NCBI RefSeq assembly: GCF_009193325.2
Contig: NZ_CP059856.1
Coordinates: 4,464,001 to 4,528,000, forward strand
From: Bacteroides zhangwenhongii
Lineage (GTDB): Bacteria; Bacteroidota; Bacteroidia; Bacteroidales; Bacteroidaceae
Length of the DNA stretch: 64,000 nt
Direction of reading: 5' to 3'
This document shows, one piece after another, positions 45,901-53,831 of this stretch. Within the stretch, counting starts at the first letter, position 1; the number at the start of each line of letters is the position of its first letter. The notes under the pieces are model-generated. The model searched no databases. It had not been told where the DNA came from and saw only the letters and a list, made by a program, of their open reading frames with translations. The translations under genes and the position numbers were made by a program.

Positions 45901-46646
45901 GCCGAGTAGGTGGTCTCCAGCTCCATGGCCACCATGGTCACCTTGGCCGTGGCCGTCTTCATCAGCGTGCCGTCCTGGTAAGTTGCCTGCGCTTCCACCT
46001 GTACGGTATAGGCAGTGGCATCCTTCAGGTAGGGCGAAGCGTCAAAGGTATAGCTCTGTCCGGCTGTAACACCCACAAACTCCGCATCCCGGAACTCACT
46101 GATGACGGTCGAACCGCGTTTCACGATCACGCGGGCTTTCAGGTCGCTGTAGCCGTCCACCGTACCGCCACCGGCAGTGCCCACACCTACGGAGTATTTC
46201 ACCACAAAGCCGCTGCCCAGTGCCAGATACTGCGAGGCGGGAAGTCCCGCACCGCCGCTGTCCGTCAGGTCGATGTTCACCACCACCTTGTCATCGTCCG
46301 TGTACTTGGAAAAGCGCACTTCCTTCGAGCTCTCGCCGCCCTGGTTGTCCTTCTGCTTGACGGTCATCACGTACTGGGTGCCGTCCTCGCTGTCCTGCAC
46401 ATCCACGTCCGTCACCGTACCCACCATCGCATCGAACACCGTTCCGGATGTAGGAGGTTTCGTCTCGCCGCTCACCAGTTCCTCGGTAGGGGTACGGTTT
46501 GACAGTTCCTTCTTCAGGAACGCTTCGATGTCATCGCCTGCATAGGCATGATAGGTGCCGTCCGGCTGTTTCTGATTCCATGGTGTTTCAAGATTCATCG
46601 GATGTTCAGTCGCGTTGATGATTCCGCTTATTTTCCTTTTTGCCAT
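39972..46646 (-). CDS. DGR target: large tail receptor-binding protein with variable C-terminus (frameshifted in VR)
   Basis: 2224 residues as read. The N-terminus resembles other phage tail proteins of this family. It includes several beta-sandwich-like domains (residues about 60-700, including a LamG-like stretch around ALTSDEVLNNYIVDRNH), a central domain, and a leucine-rich stretch (LKKLDVRGTGLTRVKL, residues about 1480-1560). The last normal part is a C-type-lectin-like (formylglycine-enzyme-type) fold ending MYWISTATVRVVYRG before VR. In VR one adenine is absent, so the frame changes. The true end should be VGSRLAFRGKIV..., with a stop at 40096-40098; the observed frame reads on for about 70 basic residues. 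It decides which host surface structure the phage binds. Confidence 0.88.
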   Translation of the reverse strand: MAKRKISGIINATEHPMNLETPWNQKQPDGTYHAYAGDDIEAFLKKELSNRTPTEELVSGETKPPTSGTVFDAMVGTVTDVDVQDSEDGTQYVMTVKQKDNQGGESSKEVRFSKYTDDDKVVVNIDLTDSGGAGLPASQYLALGSGFVVKYSVGVGTAGGGTVDGYSDLKARVIVKRGSTVISEFRDAEFVGVTAGQSYTFDASPYLKDATAYTVQVEAQATYQDGTLMKTATAKVTMVAMELETTYSAGNGLADGGYKNDVNIPFTAKGTSGEKNIYYRVNGGQAFTLGLSAGSGVQQKNVTIPLTQMQEGTNVVEAYAQHENSGVVSRVHYITLLKAGGGVTAYAGLMFSHRAAGFQRDWKHPVLEAEQFTAWNFTYAGYDRDAYTARVKVTDRGSVVKEDLLQRGETGSYGRTNVNVEPLDYRVSCGDAVLEVQVNTTSHPDIEATLAPDAVCTFDAFGRSNTENNPASWVSGDKRMEFRDVLWSVNEYGAGSGWHKDRLLLAGGAGMTLTADGGYRPFNEADKPEGFAIRDVGMTLEIEYSTANVTDTDAELITCLGQLDNGNRYGLIVTPEEAKFLTGVVTEAMDAGQVLRYEDSVGTKFQPGTNIRITYVFYPNVQTNEQRTLIGFYVNGEESAASKWLDKVNFDIQSQLEFKSAGADLNVKSVRIYNKALTSDEVLNNYIVDRNHLEDADGEPGVRSLDEDNRVLNEGDTVSMEKLMGLMKKRRNSILVLIGTGSVGSEVPSESDTLNVVDALAQLNDKKANKLVREVRFYNGEDRTLDFILTNVYVRIQGTSSVNYARKNFRFYFQKTASGWTVTLSYGEIDGNGRQKNPVVTTGKKNLFKLRRNSVGAKLACSKCDFSDSSMTTNTGGAKLINDGLKEMGLLTPAQRYAKDHGLEDDYRSAIDGLPCDLFVAKSADEDLTYYGQYNMNNEKSDSYPIFGQDETIGGEKWGEGDTLNYLEADEEGHKQYLPVCFETLNNSNPLCLFHWLPSTEPEHKDFMDYNFDGGLEFNHPKDTFWSDGGGDAEEEPNLKDHLGTGDKYDKMYKATDRMMSFVYRCVKETPAGRNMVYSTESHSFEGVDYEDDGDKFPTAKWQSDTFRKEAGKYFDLPHLIAYYLYVQFNLGVDQLAKNMLIRTWDGVKWSIDYYDGDCQLGSDNKSFLTGKYDDNRQTKRDGAYVMQGHNSWLWNLIVANCWDMIVEIMVSGWNGGASFMSAFSIQKAIDHFDTEQMKKWCSRLYNKSGIFKYIYPFLNEMPVGADGAKQTYPQIYGLKGSLKAHRNYFIQRRYDLKQVEYGYVSTLGAQFYQSTASLDKAYKLKPMQYRLTIPYRVQLSTSNGVQADSGVVDADVLHSLQLTRAFGENDPLKIIGAAKIKELVWHEDAFAIGFNFGLLTSLVKLDMSVEKASGYRNGSFMASTNGMLLLEEVNMRNNRLARNGDNGNVATLDLSWQGRLKKLDVRGTGLTRVKLATGAPVVQLCLPDTIEELFLEYLTKLSDSGLILEGINNVRGYRYTNCPGIDGFAMLERLHQARLNGSGKLERFVLEIDREDDGTLLKKYYDYGTYTQTGAVDDRHSGLRGKLTLTKYLADEELEKYAARYPELTIKQPPYTMIEFDDSVADDANVSNLDNKTGYKFGNTYKMSGHVNAILSKRHRVLAKVTKMPTSRKVEIAGQQVEVNNPDGEMTYFPLHDESSNFYADAEDMNDCTVAKLDGSEGDWMMYEPFYWSKGINDYLNNKKYACYSSYPEDEMPPVPEATVLTLDAIKETQGGWLGERKIMSGKPTLMESYTTDKAYSVCKVDVSGYRRVRFPSVPGTGLIGSVFADAEGNILKSIVVPTIGLKFEAGMYLIADVPERATALHFSILNTAEFDCVVLSHSDKIEDMEPDWVANEEHLCAVVGSSVVGSKLRACITGASTTASMTWTDFHYYSQQRGMQQIDALMHSRIANLSYAKYGRRDMQEQCGAGQHNNNRTTGGTAEHGMTDTIGYDEAYVINNKITNSLIDGLVHQYAWYKSRDEYGQATVVQVNNICCLGYEDIYGNKYDMMDGVDLPNDSGNVGKWRIWMPDGSIRMVQGKKDSGQWITGVAHGKYMDMIPVGNLNGSSSTYYTDMYWISTATVRVVYRGYYYAYAGGGVSNASANSDASNTVRVSARVWPSAAKSSGRKAWQRTRRYARWRKRKAPKRGAKRLKRKNGIRMVSEFHLKGIQIPAKPVEKIEF
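39991..40046 (-). promoter_or_regulatory. Stacked hairpins downstream of VR
   Basis: Three perfect short inverted repeats lie close together: 40028-40034 with 40040-40046, 40003-40008 with 40011-40016, and 39991-39996 with 40000-40005. They fall just past the stop codon the target gene would have without the VR frameshift. Bordetella phage DGR needs a hairpin downstream of VR for efficient homing, so one of these may serve that purpose; an alternative is transcript stability. Confidence 0.4.
40164..40274 (-). repeat. DGR variable repeat (VR)
   Basis: This 111-base sequence aligns to the 112-base TR. Every difference falls at a TR adenine in the coding sense: nine substitutions (three A to T, six A to G) and one absent A. 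Eight of eleven AAY codons have changed, giving Tyr, Gly and Ser codons. The 3' block GTCGGCTCGCGTCTGG is identical to TR. The missing adenine is in the AAT codon that follows TCGAATACG in TR, read as GT in VR. Confidence 0.95.
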
Positions 46647-46671
46647 AATACTGTCCTTTTATAATAATCAT

Positions 46672-46860
46672 TCATTTATCAGTTTTACTGCTACCGTTCC
46701 ATGCGTCCGATCCGTTCCACGGCTCGTCGCCTTTCCAGTATCCAAGTCCGAAACAGCTGCTTATCGCAGACCACACCAGTCTTGCCCCGGCATAGACTGC
46801 CGACAGGGCACGTTTCCCCACATACGCAGCCGTTATTTCCTTACCGCCTATGGTTATCAT
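46672..46860 (-). CDS. Small phage tail-region protein
   Basis: 62 residues from the ATG at 46860 (a TTG two codons upstream is also open). MITIGGKEITAAYVGKRALSAVYAGARLVWSA, then an aromatic C-terminus with GYWKGDEPWNG. It lies two bases after the previous stop and just before the receptor-binding protein. Small proteins like this are common in Bacteroides phages; function unknown. Confidence 0.6.
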   Translation of the reverse strand: MITIGGKEITAAYVGKRALSAVYAGARLVWSAISSCFGLGYWKGDEPWNGSDAWNGSSKTDK

Positions 46861-46862
46861 CG

Positions 46863-47582
46863 TCAATCCTCCTCATAAATCAGATACAGCGTATTCGCAT
46901 CCTTGTCCTGCAGCGCCTCGTAAGCTTCCCCGCTCATCACCTCATGCCGGTAGGCCAGCAGTCTCAGGCTGCCGCCTGTTCCGGTATATACGGCATCACC
47001 CAGCAGGTAGAGCTTGTCCGGCAGGATGGCTGTCCGGTCCGCATTCATGAATATGCCGGCAGGAGGCACACCCGCCACATCCCAGTCCCCGTACAGGGTG
47101 GAGTCCATGTGGTAGGCGAACTTCCCGGCATCCGCTACATACACTACGCTGCCGCCCGGTTTGGTACTCTTGTCAGGTAAAACGTTGCCTGTTTCCATCC
47201 ATGAGGAAAAGCGTGCGGTAGCCCCGCCGATGGCTGCTGCCGTAGTCTGTTCCACCTTGGCAGCGGCGTTTTCTGCCTTGGCTGCCGCTTCGTTGGCCTT
47301 GGTGGCCGCTTCCGTGGCGGCCTGGGTCTTTTCCTCCAGTCCGGCTACGGCTCCTTCCGCTTTCTTGGCGGCAGCCTCGGCACGGGCGGCGGCATCGCTC
47401 GCAGGCTTCCCTATCAGTTCCAGGGGGACGTTCACCATCTTGCCGTCCTTCTCCCCGGGCAGTGATTTCACACCGCTCAGCGAGGTGACGGTCTCCAAGT
47501 CCTCCACGCCGGTAGAACTCTGGAGTACACGGTCCAGCACTTCCTGAACCAGTTCTTCTTGTGTCATTTCTGCCATACTCAT
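46863..47582 (-). CDS. Ala-rich coiled-coil tail-fibre-like protein
   Basis: This 239-residue protein has an N-terminal segment (SLSGVKSLPGEKDGKMVNVPLELIGKPA) typical of Bacteroides phage tail proteins, a long Ala/Lys/Glu heptad region (residues about 60-115), probably a trimeric coiled coil, then a small globular C-terminus ending LYLIYEED. It is likely a shaft or connector near the receptor-binding protein. Its ATG overlaps the stop of the gene upstream (ATGA). Confidence 0.7.
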   Translation of the reverse strand: MSMAEMTQEELVQEVLDRVLQSSTGVEDLETVTSLSGVKSLPGEKDGKMVNVPLELIGKPASDAAARAEAAAKKAEGAVAGLEEKTQAATEAATKANEAAAKAENAAAKVEQTTAAAIGGATARFSSWMETGNVLPDKSTKPGGSVVYVADAGKFAYHMDSTLYGDWDVAGVPPAGIFMNADRTAILPDKLYLLGDAVYTGTGGSLRLLAYRHEVMSGEAYEALQDKDANTLYLIYEED

Positions 47583-47866
47583 TCGTTTTTATCGGTTTCT
47601 GACCCGCCCAGGATTTCGTTCAGGGCATCTATCACATTGGGAAGACAATAGCGTTCCACCGCCATGTGTATCATCCCGGTTTCCTCATCGCTGAACTCGG
47701 TCTCGCCGGTACTCTCGAAAATCTTGAACGCAAGCCGATGGGCCTTGATGCCACTGACACGCGTATACAGCAAATCGGCTATCTGCTCACGTGCATCGAA
47801 AACCTCCCTCGTCTGACGGGTTATTCCGGTGGGAACGCTGAAATTCCTGAAATCTAACTTTTTCAT
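47579..47866 (-). CDS. Small phage protein, function unknown
   Basis: This 95-residue, soluble, mostly helical protein (TREVFDAREQIADLLYTRVSGIKAHRLAFKIF, then an acidic tail). No family is recognised. Overlap with the next gene (ATGA) and tight spacing upstream (13 bases) make it a real gene in the tail operon. Confidence 0.65.
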   Translation of the reverse strand: MKKLDFRNFSVPTGITRQTREVFDAREQIADLLYTRVSGIKAHRLAFKIFESTGETEFSDEETGMIHMAVERYCLPNVIDALNEILGGSETDKNE

Positions 47867-47879
47867 ATATATCTGTTTT

Positions 47880-48077
47880 TTAGGATGAATGATTCAATAT
47901 CTGGTAACGGAATCCGTCCGCTTTTGTAATAAGTACCGTTACGGAGTCCCCGGATGCCATCTCGTAGTTTTGCAAATCTTCATTGTGGTTATAGATACCT
48001 TTTAGTATGATATTCTTTGAACCGGGTCTGACCCTGAACGTGACAATGGCTGCAAAATCGGTAGGCAAGTAACTCAT
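47880..48077 (-). CDS. C-terminal segment of the baseplate/tail protein (out of frame)
   Basis: This frame continues the preceding protein: the upstream frame ends VTLPSESSVAYIQVRHE, and here LPTDFAAIVTFRVRPGSKNI goes on to QILNHSS and a stop. Read as one, the two give a normal closing beta domain. A single-base frameshift near 48070 separates them. The ATG at 48077 is therefore probably not a genuine start. Confidence 0.65.
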   Translation of the reverse strand: MSYLPTDFAAIVTFRVRPGSKNIILKGIYNHNEDLQNYEMASGDSVTVLITKADGFRYQILNHSS

Positions 48078-49758
48078 GCCGAACTTGTATGTATGCCACA
48101 GAACTTTCCGACGGCAGCGTAACCTCTACCTTACTGTAGTTGGGTTCATTGTAATACATCAAAATGATATTGTGTTGTGAGAAATCCACCGTGTAGTTTC
48201 CACTTCCGAAGGTAAGCAGCTTGGCTTTCGTATTGATAAACGCCGGGGCAAGTAATGCCGCATTGCTGCTGATACCGTAGTTCTTCGTACCGCCGGTAAC
48301 ATCTATAAACAATCCATAGTTCGCTTGGTCGAAGCCGTAATTCCCGTATATATTGGGGGCTGAGTTCACGATACGACCGACAGCGGTAAAAGCTCCTCCT
48401 GCAGAAGACGGTATCACATCATCACCGAACATCACATATCCTTTGCTGCCGCCGACACGGAAAAAATCATCATAAATGGCAAGACCGCCACCGCTCCCGT
48501 GAGAGTCGGCCACAGAACCGATACGGCCGTTCCCTATCTCAAAGCCGCCGATTTTCCCTTTGCTGCTGTCTATCTCTCCGGTAAACTTACCGTTGGTCGT
48601 TTCAATGCTGCCGTCTTCCAGTATCTTGAAGTTGCCGTTGGCCGTTACCAGTCCCTCCAGCTGTATATGGTCGGCTGTCAGCTTGATTTTGCTCACGGTA
48701 TTTCCGTACTCGTCCTCTTCCTCCACGCTCACCCCGATAAGGGCAATCTTTCCTGTATTGTCCTGCGCATACAGACCGGAACCTTCAGGCTTTATGACAA
48801 GCCCGGTCTCTTTCAGCGCATTACCGTCCTTGTCGAAGACCGCCGCTGAAATCTTTACCAGCCGGTCGCTCTGTTCGAACAGTGTACGGTACTTATAGGC
48901 CAGTGCGTCCGCCTTGTTGGTGCTGAACACCAGCAGCGAAATGTAAATCACGCCCGTAAACGACAGCTTGAAGTCGCCAGTGCCGTTCCAAAGTCCGTCC
49001 AACGTGAACATCTTCTCACCGCCAACGGGCAGGTCCTCTTCATGGCCGAACATGTTGAAGTTCTCAAACCCGGTCTTATCAGCGTTCACAAATTCTATTT
49101 TCAACCTTCCGGCCTTGATAACCCGGTAGCTGAACGACAGATACACCACGCCGGGCACCCGTTCGCCCTGGCTGTTCGTCTGCCGGTACTCCGGTACCAG
49201 CCGGAAGTCCTCCAGTTTCTGCATGATATAGCTGTTCCGGATATAGGCATAAGGCACCTTGCCGTCGGTCCGTATCTCGGCATGGCCGTCCGGCTTCGTA
49301 CCGTAAGGACCGCCGTTCGCCCAGATCCAGCGTCCGCCCAGGGTGAACAGCGTAGCCTTGCTGCCCGTCTTCCATTTGTCCATGCCGTCGGCAAAACTGC
49401 TGTTGTCCAGATAACTCTGTTCTTCGCGTATTTCCTTGCGCAAGCTTTCCACGGCTGAATGGATTTTCCCCTCGGTTATCTCAAACCGCGTCAGGATGTC
49501 CTCGCCCGTCATCAACACGAACGTACCCTTCAGCCACACGTTGTCGGCATACAGGCCGTTTCCTTTCGCTGTTTGTCTGCCGGGAAAGAGCGCTGCTCCT
49601 GATGCCGTCCAGCTACCCAGCCGGCAACGAAGGCAGCCGTTGAAGTTCTTGGCCTTCACACCGTCCAGAATGTCGATACGGGGCTGTCCGTCCTCCGTGG
49701 CCGCAATGGATATAAGGTTCTGCCGAGCGGGGTTTCGGTGTTGCCCATCAGCACGCAC
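47989..49758 (-). CDS. Baseplate/tail protein, third segment (frameshifted)
   Basis: The frame from LISIAATEDGQPRIDILDGVK to SSVAYIQVRHE is genuine: LYADNVWLKGTFVLMTGEDILTRFEITEGKI is the usual tail-tip pattern, followed by beta domains and GKIGGFEIGNGRIGS. Its first 15-20 residues and last 25 are out-of-frame read-outs, and there is no proper start. A further local shift pair affects about 49585-49640 (LGSWTASG in place of an expected LGSLDGI). All four segments at 47880-51865 make one protein of about 1,330 residues. Confidence 0.68.
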   Translation of the reverse strand: MRADGQHRNPARQNLISIAATEDGQPRIDILDGVKAKNFNGCLRCRLGSWTASGAALFPGRQTAKGNGLYADNVWLKGTFVLMTGEDILTRFEITEGKIHSAVESLRKEIREEQSYLDNSSFADGMDKWKTGSKATLFTLGGRWIWANGGPYGTKPDGHAEIRTDGKVPYAYIRNSYIMQKLEDFRLVPEYRQTNSQGERVPGVVYLSFSYRVIKAGRLKIEFVNADKTGFENFNMFGHEEDLPVGGEKMFTLDGLWNGTGDFKLSFTGVIYISLLVFSTNKADALAYKYRTLFEQSDRLVKISAAVFDKDGNALKETGLVIKPEGSGLYAQDNTGKIALIGVSVEEEDEYGNTVSKIKLTADHIQLEGLVTANGNFKILEDGSIETTNGKFTGEIDSSKGKIGGFEIGNGRIGSVADSHGSGGGLAIYDDFFRVGGSKGYVMFGDDVIPSSAGGAFTAVGRIVNSAPNIYGNYGFDQANYGLFIDVTGGTKNYGISSNAALLAPAFINTKAKLLTFGSGNYTVDFSQHNIILMYYNEPNYSKVEVTLPSESSVAYIQVRHELLAYRFCSHCHVQGQTRFKEYHTKRYL

Positions 49759-49886
49759 TCAATCGCCTGCCTCCGGCTTCACCCCGCCAAACTCGCTTAC
49801 CGGGACCAGTACACCGCCGGCTATCACCGAAGCCACCTCCACCCAGTATGCTTTTAGTTTCTTACCACCCGTAACCGCACAGCGCA

Positions 49887-50675
49887 TCAGGTCATGGGCC
49901 ACAAAGCCCGATCCTGCTCAAACACGATGCGGTAGTTGTCGCCCTGCTTCACCACGTCCTTGATCTTGCCGTTGGCAGCGGACACCACCAGCTGGCCGCA
50001 CACACTGCGCACCTTCTCGATCAGCAGTTCCAGCGCCACCAGGCTTTGCCGGGCAGTCACTTTGTCCACCGTCAGGTTTGTCAGTCCGGTCAGCTGGTCA
50101 ATCCACAGCTGCCAGCCCTCACCGGTCAGCCCGTCCACAAACTCCGTGCTGCGCAGCAGTTCGCGGATCACGGCAGTCAAGTATTCGGCATTGCCCTCAC
50201 CATCCACGATGCCGCAGGGCTTGCCGCCAGCAGCCTCGCCAAAGCTCACACCCTTCAGGAAGCGGATGGACTCTTTGGCTGTGTCCGGCTGGTTCTTGCT
50301 CAGGAACTCTTTCTGGCTGCGCCGGGCGGAAAACAGGTTGTTGTCCGTGGGCAGCGTCTTGTCCCAGCTTCGTATGATGTCCGGAAGGGCAGCGCCTTCC
50401 GTCTTTGATTTCGTATAGCTTTTCAGCGCACCGATGCTGTCCGTCACCTTGTCGAACTTGCCCACCTGCAGCGCATCGCTTATCTCGATGTCCATCTGCC
50501 CGGGTTCGTTCACCTTGCGGCTGATCTTGGTGATACGGCTCTGACGGTAGCCTTTTTCCGGGAAATACTTCCGGCTCTCCAGCTTCACCCGTCTGCCCAC
50601 AAACAGGTCTATGCCGTGCTCCTCGATGTATACCGGGTCTGTCGGGGCTTTGTAGGCGGCAATGTCCAGCCAGGG
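49887..50675 (-). CDS. Baseplate/tail protein, second segment (frameshifted)
   Basis: In frame from LDIAAYKAPTDPVYIEEHG (start about 50670) through VGRRVKLESRKYFPEKGY to RIVFEQD at about 49912, after which the real sequence (GFVAHDLMRCAVTGGKK) continues in another frame. The ATG at 50600 lies inside the domain and is not the start. A single-base shift at about 50672-50680 joins it to the first segment. Confidence 0.65.
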   Translation of the reverse strand, partial: PWLDIAAYKAPTDPVYIEEHGIDLFVGRRVKLESRKYFPEKGYRQSRITKISRKVNEPGQMDIEISDALQVGKFDKVTDSIGALKSYTKSKTEGAALPDIIRSWDKTLPTDNNLFSARRSQKEFLSKNQPDTAKESIRFLKGVSFGEAAGGKPCGIVDGEGNAEYLTAVIRELLRSTEFVDGLTGEGWQLWIDQLTGLTNLTVDKVTARQSLVALELLIEKVRSVCGQLVVSAANGKIKDVVKQGDNYRIVFEQDRALWPMT

Positions 50676-51865
50676 TCCCGGTTGTACTCGTCCACCGCAC
50701 GCAAACTCCTCTTCTCTTCGGCCAGCCGGTAATACTCATCCGGCATCCGGATATTCCACAGGATATAGGTGTCGCCTGCTCGGGGCACCAGCTTGCCGCC
50801 CGGCAGCTGGGTGTCGTCATCGTAGGGCCAGATGGTGATCAGTTCGAATTCACGTGCCGCGCTGTCGTAGTTCACCTCAAAGTAGTGGTCATCGCTTTCT
50901 CCCAGTCCGGCAAGGTCGCCCGTCTGGAACGACACACGTTTGGTTTCTCCGGCCAGCTCGTACAGGTTAGGGTCAAAGTCCAGTTCCCCGTCCCGGAAAT
51001 AATAGACGGTGAATTTGTTTCCTTCATCGTCTGCCACCTCCTCGCTGCGAACCGAGCTCACCGTACCGACCCGACGGGGGAAGATGCCGCTGAAAGCATC
51101 CTGCTCGTAATGGTCATAGATGCCATATTCCTCCACGCCCTGCTCGATGTACTTCCTGCCGCCGGGAAGCATCAGACGCGGGCTGCCGTATTTCTCCGCA
51201 TCGATGTTGCGGGTCGAGCCTACCGGGAACAGGCGCGTATAGAATTTGGCCGTGTTGCTCGTATCTCTTTCCAGGGAGGTCAGCCCCTTGCCATAGCCAA
51301 GGGTGATTTCTTCCCCGTGTTCGCAGCGGCACACGTTCACAGTCTGCCCCTCAACCCACCATTCCACCTTGCCGCCTGCCTTTTCCGCGATGGCTTTCAG
51401 CGCTTCGTCGCAGTACATCCCCTCGTAGTCTATCGTGATCAGCTCCGTACCTTCCACCGTACCCGTCTTCCAGTCAGTAATGTGGCCCATGCCGTTATTG
51501 ATAGCCTTCACCACCATCGCCACATGCTCGCGGGGCGTGGCCGTCAGGGTAAACAGGGGGTTGGTGTCCCCGTCCGTCGTCTCCAGCACCAGGAACCGCT
51601 TGATTAGGCTCTCGATACCGTACAGCTTCAGGTTATACTCCCATTCACCATCGCTCACCTGCTTCGGCGTGTAGCGTTCTGTCAGCCAGTACCGTTCGCC
51701 CAGATAGTCCGTGTAGTCGTTCACGTCCAGGGGCAGGAAGGCATAATAGCTGAACGACAGGGAAAGCACATTGTCTCCCTGCACTTCCTTGCTTTGCGTC
51801 GAGCTGTCGTTCACGGCCACATCCGCACGCTTGGTTCCGGCTTTATCATATATCGTTATAAGCAT
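50609..51865 (-). CDS. Baseplate hub / tail endopeptidase-like protein, first segment (frameshifted)
   Basis: The start is the ATG at 51865 (MLITIYDKAGT), which overlaps the stop of the gene upstream; an in-frame ATG at 51952 lies inside that gene. The first 400 residues resemble tail-associated hub proteins of siphophages (LSFSYYAFLPLDVNDYTDY, YGIESLIKRFLVLE, then a late-control/hub-like domain). After WTLPP the frame leaves the real sequence at about 50675. Role: tail tip hub at the end of the tape measure. Confidence 0.68.
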   Translation of the reverse strand: MLITIYDKAGTKRADVAVNDSSTQSKEVQGDNVLSLSFSYYAFLPLDVNDYTDYLGERYWLTERYTPKQVSDGEWEYNLKLYGIESLIKRFLVLETTDGDTNPLFTLTATPREHVAMVVKAINNGMGHITDWKTGTVEGTELITIDYEGMYCDEALKAIAEKAGGKVEWWVEGQTVNVCRCEHGEEITLGYGKGLTSLERDTSNTAKFYTRLFPVGSTRNIDAEKYGSPRLMLPGGRKYIEQGVEEYGIYDHYEQDAFSGIFPRRVGTVSSVRSEEVADDEGNKFTVYYFRDGELDFDPNLYELAGETKRVSFQTGDLAGLGESDDHYFEVNYDSAAREFELITIWPYDDDTQLPGGKLVPRAGDTYILWNIRMPDEYYRLAEEKRSLRAVDEYNRDPGWTLPPTKPRQTRYTSRSTA

Positions 51866-52350
51866 ATTCCAATAGCGTTTGAATGGTATATAATCGGTTT
51901 CGGTTCCCGGAACTTTACCCGGAACTTTCCGGCATGCACACCTTCCGTCCACAGATAGGTCAGCGGGGTGAACTTCGTACAGTCGGCATACTTCACCCGC
52001 AGCTGCAGATCCAGCTGGGGGAAACGGATCTCCAGCCAGCCGTCCTTCCCTTGCTTCAGGAAATTCACAAAGGCAAAGTACTGCTTCATCCAGCCTGCCT
52101 GGGTCTTGTTGTAAAGCGCAAAATGCAGCGTCACGTCACGCGCTTCATTCCGTGGGGTCAGCACGGGGCTGTATTTTTCCCCGTGCTCTTCCCGTATGTC
52201 CACAGCCGTATCCTTCTTGGCCTTGCTCGGGGTCAGGATGGCCGTCAGGTTCTCCATGCCCCCGCGCCGGTCTTCCACCAGGAACACGCCGTATTCCGTC
52301 CAGATGTCCGTGCCGTTCACCAGCACCAGTCCGCTCAGTATATTGCCCAT
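51856..52350 (-). CDS. Distal tail-like protein
   Basis: This 164-residue protein (MGNILSGLVLVNGTDIWTEYGVFL, LHFALYNKTQAGWMKQYFAFVNFLK, then beta strands) has the size and position of a distal tail protein between tape measure and hub, and a matching domain look. It starts one base after the tape measure stop and is complete in one frame. Specific family not confirmed. Confidence 0.65.
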   Translation of the reverse strand: MGNILSGLVLVNGTDIWTEYGVFLVEDRRGGMENLTAILTPSKAKKDTAVDIREEHGEKYSPVLTPRNEARDVTLHFALYNKTQAGWMKQYFAFVNFLKQGKDGWLEIRFPQLDLQLRVKYADCTKFTPLTYLWTEGVHAGKFRVKFREPKPIIYHSNAIGICL

Positions 52351-52351
52351 A

Positions 52352-52710
52352 TCACTTCACTTTTAGTCCGTCACGTATCATTTTCTTTATCACTTCCTTC
52401 AGTTCGCCCAGGTGTCCGGCGCTCACACCGGTGTTCTCGGCTATCCGGGCCAGATGCCCTTCAGCCGTCCATCTTCTCCACCACGCTTTCCAGCCGGTCG
52501 TCCATGCTGCTCCAGTGCTGCAGCCCGCCGGTGAACATGCCCTCCAGTTTCGTGCCCTGGTCCTGCGTCATGGCCGTAAAGCCGCCCGCTTTCGCACTTT
52601 GGCTCGTACCGCCCTGCTGCGCTTGTCATAACCGGTGGCTGCCGCCAGGTTGTCACGCAGGGCAAGGGCTTCATCCATATACTGCATGTACTCTTCCATC
52701 AGCGCGTTTC
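52352..52710 (-). CDS. Tape measure protein, C-terminal segment (several frameshifts)
   Basis: The real sequence runs through three frames: NALMEEYMQYMDEALALRDN, then GGTSQSAKAGGFTAMTQDQ to VEKMDG, then EGHLARIAENTGVSAGHL to GLKVK and the stop at 52352. Shifts lie near 52708, 52620 and 52467. The stop is two bases before the ATG of the distal tail gene, so the end is well placed. No single open frame covers this segment. Confidence 0.6.
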
Positions 52711-53831
52711 CGTTCCGCCTCGGTCAGTTCGTTGTCCTCCATGGCCTTGCCGAACTTCTCCCACCAGCCTTTCAGTTTGTCGCTGTACATCTCACCGATC
52801 TTGTTGCTCAGCATCGCCCGCATGAAGTACTCGGATATATCCTCCGCCGCATCCTTGGCACCGTACTTCATGTTCATCAGGTTGTCGATGAAGCTGCTGT
52901 ACATACCGTCGAACGAAATGCCCGTCAGCCCTTCATACAGCTGGTCGGTCAGTTCCTCCAGCTTGCCGGCCTGGTCTATGTAGTCATCCAGTTTCTCGGT
53001 CAGTCGCCCGCCATAGCCTCCCTTACCGGTATTCTGGATTTGCGTCCACATATCCACGTTGCTGCGCAGTGCCTTCATTTCCTCCGGGCTCAGGCTCCAC
53101 AGGTTCCCGTCCCACTGGCGGCCGATCTGTCCGCTCAGTTTGTCTATCTGTGCCTGGTTGAAACCGCCCCAGTAGTAGTTCCAGCTGTGGTGACTTCCGC
53201 TGTAGCGTGCCTGTTCCTTTGCTATCTGCAGATAGTTTGCATTCGTTTCTTTTTGGTATTTGTAAGCATCCCGGTAAGCTTCCACCGATTTTGTCCCCTT
53301 GCTTGCCTTAATGGTATCGGTCAGGTCTTCGATGGAAGTCTGCAGTTTCTCGTTCCGGTCCGTAAGACGGTCTATAGCCGCCTGCACTTCCCTGGCGTTC
53401 CCGCCGATGCCGAACAGTTTGTTGAAACCTCCGAAAGACACCGTGTTCAGCAGTCCTCCGATACCATTCACAAGGGAACCGCCTATCTGTTTGAACAGGT
53501 CTCCGCTGAGGATATTGTCGAGTATTCCGGTTATCGCATTGAAAATGGTATCTATCAATGATGAGATAATCGGGCCAATACCGTCTTTCAGCAAATCCAG
53601 TATGGAGAGAATGGCCGATATGATTTGTCCGATGACTCCGGCACTTGACAGGGTTTCGGACATCCGGCTGATGGCATCGCCGACCTTGCCTCCGATATTC
53701 AGTTTTGAAAGACCGGTAAGCATGTTCTGGATTCCTTCAAATGATCCCTGCAAGGTTCCGCTCGCAAAGCCGTGCAACCCGTCGGATACCATGTTCAACC
53801 CGTCAACCGTGTCCCGGGAGGCACTTTTCAC
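52671..53831 (-). CDS. Tape measure protein, third segment (frameshifted)
   Basis: In frame from KSASRDTVDGLNMVSDGLHG to EAER at about 52712. Hydrophobic stretches (VIGQIISAILSILDLLKDGIGPIISSLIDTIFNAITGIL) alternate with helical segments, as expected of tape measure proteins that line the tail and insert in membranes. The join to the second segment at about 53830 is a one-base shift. Confidence 0.65.
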   Translation of the reverse strand: MKSASRDTVDGLNMVSDGLHGFASGTLQGSFEGIQNMLTGLSKLNIGGKVGDAISRMSETLSSAGVIGQIISAILSILDLLKDGIGPIISSLIDTIFNAITGILDNILSGDLFKQIGGSLVNGIGGLLNTVSFGGFNKLFGIGGNAREVQAAIDRLTDRNEKLQTSIEDLTDTIKASKGTKSVEAYRDAYKYQKETNANYLQIAKEQARYSGSHHSWNYYWGGFNQAQIDKLSGQIGRQWDGNLWSLSPEEMKALRSNVDMWTQIQNTGKGGYGGRLTEKLDDYIDQAGKLEELTDQLYEGLTGISFDGMYSSFIDNLMNMKYGAKDAAEDISEYFMRAMLSNKIGEMYSDKLKGWWEKFGKAMEDNELTEAERKRADGRVHAVYG